DNA of 64,000 nucleotides, taken from the NCBI RefSeq assembly GCF_047496725.1, contig NC_132981.1:2252001-2316000 (forward strand), in the 5' to 3' direction. The notes under the pieces are model-generated. The model worked only from the letters and a program-made list of their open reading frames with translations, did not search any database and was not told where the DNA came from. Numbering within the stretch: the stretch's first letter is position 1; every line of letters begins with the position of its first letter. Position numbers and translations under genes: made by a program. Shown here piece by piece: positions 1 through 10,097 of this stretch. Source of the DNA: Anoplolepis gracilipes (lineage: Eukaryota > Arthropoda > Insecta > Hymenoptera > Formicidae).

Positions 1-461
1 TGTTATTGACATTACACAGAGAGTTATCGGGAATGAAAAATGCGACAAGACCTGCGTACAAGACCTCGTCTTCTCGCTCGCGTTACTTTGTCTCCTCGTC
101 CCTTGTTCTCGTTTCGTCCATTTTCTTTCACTTAACGTTACTCTCGTCTCCTCTAACTTTTCCTCTACGGTTTTCGTATTCTTACTTTTTTGTATAATAT
201 CCCCTTAATACGTCATAAATATCACTCGCGAGTTTTGTTATCCTTAGCGTTACGGTGTACGTATATAATTATATATTTTTTTTTTTTTGTTCATATATAT
301 ATGTATATTAAAGTATATATATATATGTAGTATCACTAGAGAATATTACTTGTTTCGGAAGGATCGGCTCCTTCCAAATTTCCAACGCTCTCGGATCCTT
401 CCATCGCTCGTTTTATTATTATCCAAATCCTTTCGCATTTCGAATATTCATTCGCTTTATC

Positions 462-470
<9 letters not shown>

Positions 471-522
<52 letters not shown>
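471..522. repeat. (AT)n microsatellite
   Basis: About 26 uninterrupted AT units, within the likely 3' UTR or flank of Rbp6. Confidence 0.97.
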
Positions 523-525
<3 letters not shown>

Positions 526-1173
526 TAGGAGATTATCTTCTCTATCGATTACGCGCGCAAATAAAAGCGCCGACGCATTTTGTATTTTCGTAATAATAAT
601 ACTCGTAATAATAGTGTAGTTTAAAGTTTGAGTCAATCGCTTATTGCTCGAAATTTCTCACATCCTTCAATAACTGACTCCTCGGGTCGAAGAAACGCCC
701 CGGGTTCGTCTCGCCGACAATCCGATCTGAATTTTCCATTTTTCCCCAGAAAAAAAGAGACTATTGAAAGTTATATCATTCGCGCGGAGATATATTCGGG
801 ATACTTCGTCGATACCGATCGGCGAAAAATGAGATCATCATTCGGGCGGTATATGCCCCCTCCCCTGCACTTGACACCCTTACAAACTATCGATATAATA
901 AAGAAAATAAATTAAGCGAATATAATCCGCGTGGCGATAATCTACGGTCGCGTGACACAACACTTGGAAAGTTCCTTACAGACTAAGACACAAAATCGAC
1001 AATTTAAATAATAAAAGCGAAAAAAAAAAAAAAAAAATATGTAAAAGTAATAGATTGAAGGAAACTTGACGTATTTACACGAGAACTTGACAGATGACAG
1101 ATGACAGATACGCCAACTTATAGTATAAAAAAAAGTCGCGGCGAGTCGACCTCGGGGCGTAATAAATTAAATA

Positions 1174-1177
<4 letters not shown>

Positions 1178-1226
<49 letters not shown>
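1178..1226. repeat. (TC)n microsatellite
   Basis: About 24 uninterrupted TC units, reading as GA on the Rbp6 sense strand. Confidence 0.97.
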
Positions 1227-1231
<5 letters not shown>

Positions 1232-2345
1232 CCTTCTTTCACGAATATCTTTATAATAATACCTTCCTAACGAATGCCTTAACTTACGACTTAATTCCTA
1301 ATTTATAGCTTGAGTTTTACGTGAGCTAATCTCAATCTTGAATTCCCGTTTTTTCTCGCAGTTTAATTAAACGCACAGTCGCACAAATTCTCTTAAGTGT
1401 ATTTATAAAGATGCGTAATATAATAATAATATCTCTTAAGTATCTGTCTCTCTCTCGCGCGCGCGTCCAGGGGGAGGGCGCCTCCTCCCCCCTTGTATTC
1501 CTTATTGTTACGAGTTATTCACTTAAGTATCTATATCCGCTATCATCAATAATGCTATCTGTGTATGTGTACGTGTGTATGTGTATGCTTAAAATTAACT
1601 TAAATAAAACTGCCGACTCGCTCTTTCTTAGGAGCTCATTAAGTGACGCCGATATCGCTCGTGACATAACTTATGTCGCGAACATATGATACTGTCAATT
1701 AATTTCTTAACAACTATTACGATTACAATCGCATTACACTCGTGTGTTGCTAAAAGTCTTATTTGTTTAACGCGATTTGAATTTCATCAAATTACGTGCG
1801 CATGTTTTGTGTGTACGTGTTTATACGTGTGTATGTGTGTGCTAGTCTTATTTAACGCGATGGAGAGCGGAGAAATATTGTCTTCCATTATTTGAAGAAA
1901 AATATATATATATATTTATATATATATATATGCGTGTATATATACGTGTGTATATGTATCTATACATTATACATATAGTTATATATACGTGTGTCTCTCG
2001 TGTTGTTGCTCATGTACGTACATATGTAATCTCGAAGGAGAGTCTGCTCGCTCGCGCGAAATGGATTGTATGTGTCGTGACCTGTTGCCTCTGGAAAAGC
2101 GAGAGCCCGCCGAGAAAACGACGAGTTTGGAAGCGCGATGCGACGAAGAGGGATGATCGGTGAAGGTGTCCGTCGTCGAGTCGTTGTCATCATCGTCATC
2201 ATCGCTCGGACCTCGGAAAAAGACGCGAGAAAGTTAAATGCCTCCCTTCCGTTACGTTCGTTTGGCACTTGACGCGAATCTAGTCTTTCTAACATTAGTT
2301 TTTCGTTATTCGACTCGCGTTGTCGAGGAAAAGAGTCCGAGCAAA

Positions 2346-2387
2346 TGTGTGTGTGTGAGTGAGTGAGTGAGTGAGTGAGTGTGTGTA
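2346..2387. repeat. GT / GTGA compound microsatellite
   Basis: A short GT run, then about six GTGA units, then GT again. The tetranucleotide probably arose by point change and slippage within a GT tract. Confidence 0.95.
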
Positions 2388-3355
2388 GGTGTTTTACTTT
2401 GAAGATTCCTTCAAGACTCTAAGAGCGACATATTCGATATTCCGTTTATTTTCTCGTTCGACGCATCGCACATTCGTAGTTTGAGTTAGTCTCTGGTGAA
2501 GGCAACTCGACACCATGTATTTTGGCGGAATATGGTATACATATATGTATATCATCATCAATAAGAGGTGTATGTAAAAAAAAAAAAAAAAAAAAGGTAG
2601 ATGTAACGAGAGGCAAGAAGAACGGAAGGAGGGAAACGAGCGAAATTTTTGTCTCGAACTTTGCGGCGTAAATCGTTCACCGCCTCCCCGGTTTGTCTCT
2701 TTTTATTGCTTCGTGGGCCGAGGAAACGGCCGTGGTGAGAACAAGTAGGAAACTAACAGACTATCGCGAACGTCGCTAATGGATCGCGTTAATTAATCGC
2801 GGTGATTAACGTGACGGGCGCGGCGACGTAGATGATGACTTTTCGCGATTCGTCCAAGTCTTATATAATGCGCACGCGTTAATCTAAATAGGAACCAAAG
2901 TATGCTGAAACGTAATTGATGACTCGTGATGACATGAGAAAAAAAAATGGTATAAATCGAAGATCACGATCACGAAAGACGAATGGGACTTGAAACATTA
3001 ACATATGCAATGAGCTTCATTAGCCTCGATCCTGCGACGCTCGTAAATAAATTAAGTAATTAAGTATGATGTAAGTTAAACTCACAGATATGTTCGACTT
3101 TAGGAAAATGATCCAACAGAATATACGATTATACACGGATGACTCTGAGCTTTCGAGTTTTGCCTCGCGAGCCTAATCCTATTCATCATTCGCTGGATTT
3201 CCACACGTCAAAGAAACCTTTTATTCCCTTGACAATCTTTACTCTTCGCTCGAAGACGAATCGATTGGAATTTCAGCTTTCTTCATTGGATCCGTTCCGC
3301 TTGTACGCTTTTCCGTGTGTATATATGTACGTGTATGTATCTACGTGTATGTGTT

Positions 3356-3360
<5 letters not shown>

Positions 3361-3401
<41 letters not shown>
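3361..3401. repeat. (GT)n microsatellite
   Basis: Twenty GT units, preceded by degenerate GT/AT sequence from about 3315. On the Rbp6 sense strand this would be (AC)n, about 300 bases after the stop codon. Confidence 0.97.
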
Positions 3402-3403
<2 letters not shown>

Positions 3404-3703
3404 ATTCCATTCCGTAACAAAAGTATCGAAGAATCCATCTCTACTAAAATCGTTTCTCGGTGACGCGAGAACGACCGGTGAAATGGCGATCGGAAGCATC
3501 AAGTCGGAAGTTGTCTTCGTCGAGTATCATCATCATCATAATCATCTATCGTATTTTGCAGTGCGAGCGGTGGGCCATTTTTCTCCAGAGACACTTTGAA
3601 CTCCCCCGTATCGGGAGAATGGAAAGGCAGGGGCCATGATGAACCTCGGGAGAGAGAAAGAAACTCCTCCTCCCTGGTGTTCGATGGCGATGTGTCCTCC
3701 TGT

Positions 3704-4597
3704 TTAAACGTACATTCCCATTCCGTACATGGATCCCCAGTCGACGCCCTGGAAGCTCGACATGTCGACGTTGGTGAGCGAGTAGCCCTGATAGGGATTG
3801 CCGGGCGCGGCGGCAGCGGCAGCGGCCGGTGACGTGGCCGCCGCCGCGGCTGCGGCCGCGGCCGCGGCTGCACCGTGTGTCGGCGCGGGTGCCGCGGGTG
3901 CTGCCGGCGCTGCGGCTGCCGCGGCCGCGGCTACCGCGGCCGGTATCGGATACGGCGCATATCGATACGCTGAGAGAGTCGGGTAAGCGCCAGTGGCGGC
4001 GAACAGCTTGCCGTAACCCGCGACCGCGTTCTGCACCTGCGCCGCCGCTGCCGCGGCTGCGGCTGCCTGCACCTGCGCGGCCTGCGCTTGCGCGGCCACC
4101 AGCTGCGAGGCGGCCGCCGCGACCGGCAACGGCGGTTGCGGCGCGAGCCGCACGCCCAGGGCGCCTAGAACCACCCGTTTGCCGAGGGCGAGCGCGCCCG
4201 GTTGTACGGCCTCCTTGGGCTGCGCCTTCTTGCACTCGACCTTCTTGTTCTTGATGGTGTGGAAGTGTATCTCGCACACGCGGTCCACCACGTCCTCGTT
4301 CTCGAACGTGACGAAGCCGAAGCCGCGATGCCGCTTGGTCTGCTGATCCATCAGCATCACCGTCTCCTCGACCTTGCCGAACTGATTGAAGTAGGCCTTG
4401 ACCTCGTCGCTGCTCGTGTCCTGACTGACACCGCCCACAAAGATCTTCTTGGTGCGATTGGCCTGTTTCGCGCGATTCTTTGGCGTCGCGTGCTTCGGAT
4501 CGATCTTCTTGCCATCCAGGGTGTGGATGGGACACTTGAGGACTTTGTCGACGCTGCCGGGCTCGGCGAACGTGATGAAGCCGAAACCGCGGCTACG
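3704..4597 (-). CDS. Rbp6: Rbp6 / Musashi-family RNA-binding protein, 3' coding exon
   Basis: This exon encodes residues 79-375 and the TAA stop. It starts after the minus-strand acceptor TTGTTCGGTTGCAG, and its first codons (RSRGFGFITF) complete RNP1 of RRM1. The linker with KNRAKQANRTK is followed by RRM2: RNP2 is KIFVGG at about 129-134 and RNP1 is RGFGFVTF at about 169-176, so the RNA-stacking aromatics are intact. After about residue 210 the tail is Ala/Pro/Gln-rich with several poly-Ala runs, and it ends in a conserved-looking segment with GYSLTNVDMSSFQGVDW and MYGMGMYV. Musashi proteins bind UAG-containing sites in mRNA 3' UTRs and control translation. The RRMs resemble insect Rbp6 and vertebrate Musashi; I choose Rbp6 over the paralogue msi from the C-terminus, which I recall from hymenopteran Rbp6. 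GC content is far above the flanks. Confidence 0.95.
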   Translation of the reverse strand, partial: RSRGFGFITFAEPGSVDKVLKCPIHTLDGKKIDPKHATPKNRAKQANRTKKIFVGGVSQDTSSDEVKAYFNQFGKVEETVMLMDQQTKRHRGFGFVTFENEDVVDRVCEIHFHTIKNKKVECKKAQPKEAVQPGALALGKRVVLGALGVRLAPQPPLPVAAAASQLVAAQAQAAQVQAAAAAAAAAQVQNAVAGYGKLFAATGAYPTLSAYRYAPYPIPAAVAAAAAAAAPAAPAAPAPTHGAAAAAAAAAAAATSPAAAAAAAPGNPYQGYSLTNVDMSSFQGVDWGSMYGMGMYV

Positions 4598-6112
4598 CTG
4601 CAACCGAACAAGCCGAGAACCGGCACGATGCACATGGACCGTCTTTCTTGCGACTGTTTTTCTCTCTCGCTCTCGCGATCAAACAACGCTCCGACGTTCC
4701 GACTCTCATCGAGGGGATACCGCGTCTCCTATCTCCACCTTCGCTTCGCTTATCGCAAAAGCCTCACGCGACTTTAGGATGAGTTTTCGTGACCACGTAA
4801 AAAATCATCCAGACGCGTTAACACGACTAAATTATCCATTATTAAAAACAAGTAACGGAATATCATTCTCATAAATAATTCTCATTATGCATTTATTTAT
4901 TTATTTATTTACAGTTTGCTAGAATGATCACCAAAACTGATCCGTTCTCTTCATCCTCTCCTAACGAATCGTTCTCGATCCGAATGTAAGATCGCTTCCT
5001 GATTCATTGCAAAATTATCCTGCTCTTTACCCTGTCGTTGGTGATCTCGTAGCTCTTGTTATAAACGGTTAACTAGTGCTACCAAACTACCATTTGCATG
5101 CAAGACACTGTCCAAGCCAATGTTTAAGACAAACATTCTAATGTTACGTGAAACAAAGACTGCGATAAGACTCAAATCCATTACGAACGTTAAGGAGCTA
5201 CTAATATATAATATATATACATGTAAATGTATATACGTATTACATCTTTCTCTGCCCCACCCTCTCGTACGCGAAATATCCGTTATTCTACCCACATTCG
5301 ATATTTTCTCCCGCCTGCAAGTCCGACAAGAAAAAGAAAAAAAAAAAAAAGAAAAAAAAAAAAATAGCAACTGCTGCCTTTCCCCACCTTCTTTCAATAT
5401 AAATGCGATTAATAATACCTAATACAATCTACTCTCTTCTCTTGATACTTTATATCAGCAATTAATTACACCGATTAGTACAACTTCTCATCTACTACGG
5501 TCTACTACGTATATAGTTTCGTGCAAAAAGTGGAAGGAGAGATTGCTTGGTGCATCGAATCCTGTCGAGGTAAAACTCCTTTCTCTCGCGACTTCTTCGC
5601 GGCCGTACCCCGCGATGCACGAGAGTCGGGGTGGGCCCGAAAACCGGCAAAATAATAAACTGGCGCGGTTTGATAGAAACGCGATTTGGAAACGCGTGGG
5701 CAACTCGTGTATACGAGGCTGTTTTCGCAATAATTGAATAATGCAAACTTGATTATCCCGAAAGTAACGCGCATTTCGTTATCATCAATCATCAAAATGT
5801 TACCCCCTACATTAAAAAAAAAATCAAGGCATCGCATGGAAATTGTGTCTGAGATATTAAAAAAGCTTTCTAATAAATATTAAATGAATTTAAACATTTC
5901 AAATAATTCCCTCAAAAAAGTCTACGCTTGCCTTTTCTCAGTCGATTGGTCTCGAAACCATTTGACGCGATCGGTGAAGACGTTAATGAGGCGTTAATCG
6001 TTAGCGGCGAATTAACAATAAGTGTCAAACAGCCTCGTACGACAAGACAATAAAACCGGTAATTGATCGGGCGAGCAAGCCGAGAGTTATGCTCAGGATT
6101 AGGTAGACCGAC
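4598..6112 (-). other. Rbp6 intron between the two coding exons
   Basis: A 1515-base phase-0 intron with donor CAG|GTCGGT at 6112 and acceptor GTTGCAG|CG at 4598. It splits RRM1 just before RNP1. Inside are a TTTA-rich patch near 4888-4912, A-rich runs near 5337-5364, and two plus-strand candidate splice donors that bear on the start of the NDUFA4-like gene (4797 and 5570). No repeat-family copy was recognised. Confidence 0.85.
4779..4796 (+). CDS. Candidate first coding exon of the NDUFA4-like gene
   Basis: An ATG at 4779 opens a frame reading MSFRDH, then reaches a possible donor CAC|GTAAAA in phase 0, the phase needed by the exon at 7820. Unspliced, the frame continues as VKNHPD. That resembles the segment before LIPL in NDUFA4 proteins, but no GT donor lies after it. 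An alternative phase-0 donor is GAG|GTAAAA at 5570, after codons reading ASNPVE, in a frame without an ATG. Neither choice is secure, and the true first exon may be elsewhere. Confidence 0.2.
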
Positions 6113-6346
6113 CTGCGTGACCGGATCCTTCATGATGAGAACGTCGGTGACGGTACCAAACATGCCAAAGTACTCCCGCAGCTTCTCGCTGCTCGTCTGC
6201 CAAGAGAGGCCGCCCACGAAGAGCTTGCCCGGCGCCGGGTCGCCGCCGTTCGGCGTACTCCTACCGGAGCTGCCCGAATGGCTACCGTTTATCGGCACCA
6301 GCGTGTTGTGAAAGTCGTGCTCGATCGCGCCGTTCGTCGCCTCCAT
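6113..6346 (-). CDS. Rbp6: Rbp6 / Musashi-family RNA-binding protein, first recognised coding exon
   Basis: This exon encodes residues 1-78, from MEATNGAIEH through KLFVGG (RNP2 of RRM1, about 41-46) to DPVTQ. It ends at donor CAG|GTCGGT in phase 0, matching the exon at 4597. The start is the ATG at 6346 in context GGCATGG. The frame stays open upstream, but a good acceptor (TTGTTCACAG) ends at 6354, so the exon probably begins at 6353 with seven untranslated bases. An upstream coding exon ending in phase 2 cannot be excluded. The Gly/Ser-rich stretch before RRM1 is typical of Musashi-type N-termini. With the 3' exon the protein has 375 residues. The 5' non-coding exons and promoter were not identified. 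Confidence 0.93.
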
Positions 6347-6496
6347 GCCGGCGCTGTGAACAATCCAAGATAGATCGATCGTTAGGAAACATGAGATACG
6401 AGTCGTGGTCTTGTTGACACACTCGACTGACAAGGAGACCCTACCAACCCCCAGAAGAACTCTCATTTTCATAAAACTTTACACGCGCGTAAGGAG

Positions 6497-6782
6497 AAAG
6501 GGGTAAATAGATGAATTTAGAGTTGTGCCGCTCGAAAAAAGTGAAAGGCTTTTTTTGCTTTTCTCGATATTAATAATTTTGATTAATAAAAAAATTCAAA
6601 TTGAAAAATTATTTTTTCAAACTTTTATTATAATATAGTTAAATCGAGGTGTTTTTTTTATCGTGAGAAACTTTTGTATAAAATATTCCGTTACATCTCG
6701 AATAATTTTCGAAATATATTGAGAAAAGACAAAAATCGTTGTAATAAAAAAATTTCTAAATTCATTTATTTACTTTTCCCCC
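6497..6782. mobile_element. Family C inverted-repeat element (copy C1)
   Basis: The ends are imperfect inverted repeats: the left reads GGGTAAATAGATGAATTTAGA (6501-6521), and the right at about 6754-6782 reads as its inverse with a few changes. The interior is AT-rich and itself partly inverted. A second copy lies at 58925-59357. There is no coding capacity, so this is probably a MITE-like element. It sits about 150 bases upstream of the Rbp6 exon. Confidence 0.65.
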
Positions 6783-7094
6783 TGTGACACGTGTGCAAAG
6801 TTTCATCGAGATCAAAATTATCGATCTTTATTTTAGAGAGTTAGATTTTTTTTTTTTTTTACATTTTCTAAAAAGATGATGTCAAAAAATATGTTTTTTA
6901 TCGAAAAATTTACAAACTTATAAGATGTCAAATAAAATAACGTGCAAATCTTTAAATAGGCTTGCGAAACTTTAAACGTGTTTTTCTCAAAATACTGTTT
7001 TTTTTAGTAACAAACATCTTAAAAATTAATGGACCGAATAATTCTTCTTTTTTTACTTTTTTATTTTTTTTTTTTTTTTATAATGAAAGAACAC

Positions 7095-7491
7095 TTTTCA
7101 GGATATTGAACCTAAATAGAATTAAAACAATTGTATACATACAATCTTAAAGAAATAAATAATTTTCAGCAAAATTAAAATATAATTTTAAAATGACGCT
7201 ACTTTAATATTTTTCAACTTCCTCTAATAAAATTAGATTCAGTAGCCCATATTTTATAGAATAAAAGATCGTTTATTCATTTCAGATAATTACACGAGAA
7301 TCAACAAGTCAACTATACATTTTTTGCTACTCGAGTAGAGGTTTAGAGGTGTAGAGATTTAAAAGTGTACTAATGTACTGTTTAAACATCAATAAAAACA
7401 TACATAAAACACAAAAAACCGATCAACTTCTATTAGTATTTTTTACAAAAAATTTTTAAAAATTATTAATATTACTAGAGCAGATTGGGCC
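7095..7491 (+). mobile_element. Family B element (copy B1)
   Basis: It shares with three other loci the block TACTGTTTAAACATCAATAA, an internal TTTCAGATAATTACACGAG segment, and a right end reading ACTAGAGCAGATTGGGCC. Non-coding, AT-rich, with a diverged left end. Confidence 0.6.
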
Positions 7492-7819
7492 CTTCATTTT
7501 ACAGGAATATTTGCTGTAAACGTACTTTTACTATTTTTCCTATTTCGTGTAACAAACATTTTAAACTGCGTGCCCAATTTTATGCAGAGATTTACGTTTA
7601 ATTTAACAAAGTACTTGCGTTAGTAATTGATATGTGTGAGCTAAACAATATTCGTGCGCGATTACATCGCACTCCACAATAGCTGTGACAACCCTCTACT
7701 TATCATGTTGTAACTAGTTTGTGAGAGAAAAGCATTCGTGCAGATGGCGATAAGCATCTGACAAATATCGACAGCTTTATTAAAAGTTTGCCCGCTCACG
7801 CTTTTTTTTCCTCTTTCAG

Positions 7820-7911
7820 TTAATACCGCTAGCCTTCGTATCAACTTGCGCGGCGCTCGCTGTACCTTTCATGACATACCATAGATTGTTCGTTTCCACG
7901 ATTGACGTCCA
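7820..7911 (+). CDS. NDUFA4/NMES1-like small membrane protein, exon with LIPL motif
   Basis: This 92-base exon follows a strong acceptor (T-run then CCTCTTTCAG) and ends at a consensus donor CA|GTAAGT. Its single open frame starts LIPLAFVSTCAALAVPF, a 17-residue hydrophobic stretch, and continues MTYHRLFVSTIDV. It joins in frame to the exon at 8339 through a split CAG codon. NDUFA4 (the MLRQ subunit linked to respiratory complexes I and IV) and its relative NMES1 have a short N-terminus, then LIPL, one membrane helix and a short soluble tail; this exon fits that plan. An upstream exon ending in phase 0 must supply the start codon unless translation begins at the ATG at 7871, which would remove the helix. 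The family call rests on motif resemblance only. Confidence 0.6.
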
Positions 7912-8338
7912 GTAAGTTTCTCATAATGTTTTTCTACTACCAAGTTTTCTCGGTAAAGTAAAAAAAAAAAAAAAAAAAAATAAAATTTTTTACCTCGCGC
8001 GATGAGATGTAGAAATAATATGTGTCGTTTCGCAAAAATAAACGTCAAACTCGAAAATAGCACTGTGTCCCGACCTGTTTTTCTATTTCTGAAAACAAAT
8101 CCATGTACAACGATAATGTGCTAAGGTCACCGGGAGTTGACGGCCTTGAATTTCTGTTTTACATCCGCCAACTTTTACTCACGCCGTGTCACGGGCGGCC
8201 GCCCGTTTGCTAAAAAAACGCGAATAAATTTTGCAGTAAAAACGAGAGAGCGGTTACGAAAAACAATATTGTTTCTCGAATATCGTATACATGCTTTCGT
8301 TAAATAAGCACGGAAAAAGAATTTCTCGTCATTTCTAG

Positions 8339-8414
8339 GATGACCGATTATCAGAGATTCGAAATTCCGTCCGTACCGAGATTTTACGATCTGCGAAACC
8401 CACGTTCCTTAAAG
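8339..8414 (+). CDS. NDUFA4/NMES1-like small membrane protein, middle exon
   Basis: This 76-base exon lies between acceptor CATTTCTAG and donor AAG|GTAAGA. Its first base completes the Gln codon from the 7820 exon. The frame then reads MTDYQRFEIPSVPRFYDL and RNPRSLK and leaves in phase 0. The intron before it is 427 bases. If the true start were its own ATG at 8340, the product would be a 65-residue soluble protein. The hydrophobic exon upstream in compatible phase, and the family resemblance, favour the longer reading. Confidence 0.6.
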
Positions 8415-8549
8415 GTAAGACGCTTCCTTTATTCGTAAAAATTATTTAAAAAATAATTTTTATTTATATCAAGAAATATCTATTTTTATATTAAATAGAA
8501 TTTTTCATGTCCAATACGAATCATAAAAATTCCAAAAAAATATTTTTTT

Positions 8550-8645
8550 AAATAGAATTTTTTTATGTCTATAATAATCATAAAAATTCCAAAAAAATAT
8601 TTTTAAAATTTTTATGATTATTATAGACATAAAAAAATTCTATTT
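8550..8645. repeat. Perfect 39-bp inverted repeat (hairpin)
   Basis: The left arm (8550-8588) and right arm (8607-8645) are exact reverse complements by base-by-base comparison, with an 18-base loop. A diverged direct copy of the left arm lies at about 8497-8530. It begins 136 bases after the donor of the 8339-8414 exon, so it would be transcribed in that gene's intron. Confidence 0.95.
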
Positions 8646-9480
8646 CTTAAGATTAGATCCTACACACTCTTCTGCTTGCGTCCTATAATTTCATGAAAAA
8701 AAAAAAATAATATACTTATGTCTTTTACGATATTAATAAATATCCGATCAGTTATTGTGATTCTAAATACGCTTATATTTAATTAGCAGGGACAGGAATA
8801 TAAACGCCAATGTCTGATTAATTATTGCGCACGATGCAAAATATTCGTTTAAAACAATTAATTAAAAGTAACATTGATAATTGATACGTAGTTTTTAAAC
8901 GAGTCAAGGAAGAGGCAATCCTGACGACGTCCTATACCATATCGTCCTTAACCTGTATTAATTATTTTTACAATTATATTGATTATCGCGTTATCGTTGC
9001 CTTGCCTACTACGTTCGTTTATATTTGGCTTGGTCGCTAAATAATTCACGTTGCAACTGCGTTTTGCGAATGCGCCAGGTGTGTATGTCGAAAAATCCGC
9101 TGCAAATATATTTTCGAGAGTATCTTTCCTGTAAATCGGTAAATAAATTGCAAAAGCTTTCGCTGCAATTTTCCAAATCAAAAGGCAAAATTAGAAACTC
9201 GAACGTCAAACGACTTTATCAATGACAATAATAAACAAATGCTATATATTATACATGTCGCGTTGCTACCCCCGTCATAAAGCGACAGACAAAATTCTCG
9301 CGCGCGTCGGATGTGGATCGTACACATCCTCCTTTCTCGGTCAGAGATCTCATATCGTGCAGGGAGGAGAGCGGGCGGCAACAAACCAATACCACCACCA
9401 GCCCAAGGTGGTTGGATCTTCGCAAACGTAACGTAAGAGAGAACCTACGGTCGTTTCGTCCGTGTATATATCTAACCGGA

Positions 9481-9483
<3 letters not shown>
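8646..9483. other. Intronic or intergenic DNA, no clear gene
   Basis: AT-rich to about 8900, then mixed composition. A plus-strand frame ending near 9222 and opposite-strand frames around 8948-9209 are open but lack splice signals or recognisable motifs. Confidence 0.5.

Positions 9484-9522
<39 letters not shown>
9484..9522. repeat. (TA)n microsatellite
   Basis: About 19 TA units. Confidence 0.96.
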
Positions 9523-9524
<2 letters not shown>

Positions 9525-9649
9525 CGTCGCGATACCTTTTCCCTCAGGATTCCGCACAACGCGTCGTACATTCACCAGCACCGGCGGCGATGGCCGTACG
9601 CCGGGTGTACGCGGGGTGGATGGCGAGGTGGATGAGACGAGTAGCAAAA

Positions 9650-9652
<3 letters not shown>

Positions 9653-9713
<61 letters not shown>
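9653..9713. repeat. (GA)n microsatellite
   Basis: About 30 GA units, purines on the plus strand; shorter GA tracts follow at 9864-9880. Confidence 0.97.
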
Positions 9714-9722
<9 letters not shown>

Positions 9723-10046
9723 CGGTTGCGCGTTAGCCCGGTTCGGATATATCGCCGCGAGCGGCATGGTCGACATGCGCGTTGCAAAGAGGGTGCTGCG
9801 GGTGTTGGGAGGGTTGGAGCGGGATGGAGAAGGCAAGGTGGCAGGGAAGGTTTCAAATACGCGAGAGAGAGAGAGAGAGGGCCGGGAGGGTCGAAGCGAA
9901 ACTAGCGAGTCGTGTGGGGTTGGGAGTGGCGCGGTGGAGGGATGAAGTGGTGGGGGGGGCAGGGGGTGAGAAGGAGGGAGCGACGCCGACGAGAACAGCT
10001 GGTGGATCAATACACCCACCCCTCCGCGGGCGCGCAGATCCTCTCG

Positions 10047-10097
10047 CTCGGCTCCGCTCCGCTCCGCTTTGCTCCGCTCGGCTCGGCTCGGCTCGGT
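10047..10097. repeat. Pentamer array GCTCC / GCTCG
   Basis: About ten degenerate five-base units drifting from GCTCC to GCTCG along the array. Confidence 0.85.

Larger units (their letters stand above)
1..3703 (-). other. Probable 3' UTR and downstream flank of Rbp6
   Basis: This stretch lies immediately downstream of the Rbp6 stop codon on the minus strand and contains no convincing coding sequence. It is AT-rich, with AT, TC, GT and GTGA microsatellites. Minus-strand AATAAA polyadenylation hexamers occur at 3225-3220, 2707-2702, 2450-2445 and 417-412. The 3' UTR could therefore be about 0.5 kb or extend past the window edge; the sequence does not decide. Long, repeat-rich 3' UTRs are common for neural RNA-binding protein genes in insects (general knowledge). 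Confidence 0.5.
6354..7819. other. AT-rich stretch between Rbp6 and the NDUFA4-like exons
   Basis: It lies upstream of the Rbp6 exon on the minus strand and upstream of the 7820 exon on the plus strand. It is mostly occupied by one family C and one family B element. The unique part, 7500-7819, ends in a strong plus-strand polypyrimidine tract and acceptor. Confidence 0.7.

Noticed and set aside
3546..4535. Other long frames overlapping the Rbp6 3' exon on both strands
   Set aside because: They are shadow frames of GC-rich Rbp6 coding sequence; only the Rbp6 frame has RRM motifs.
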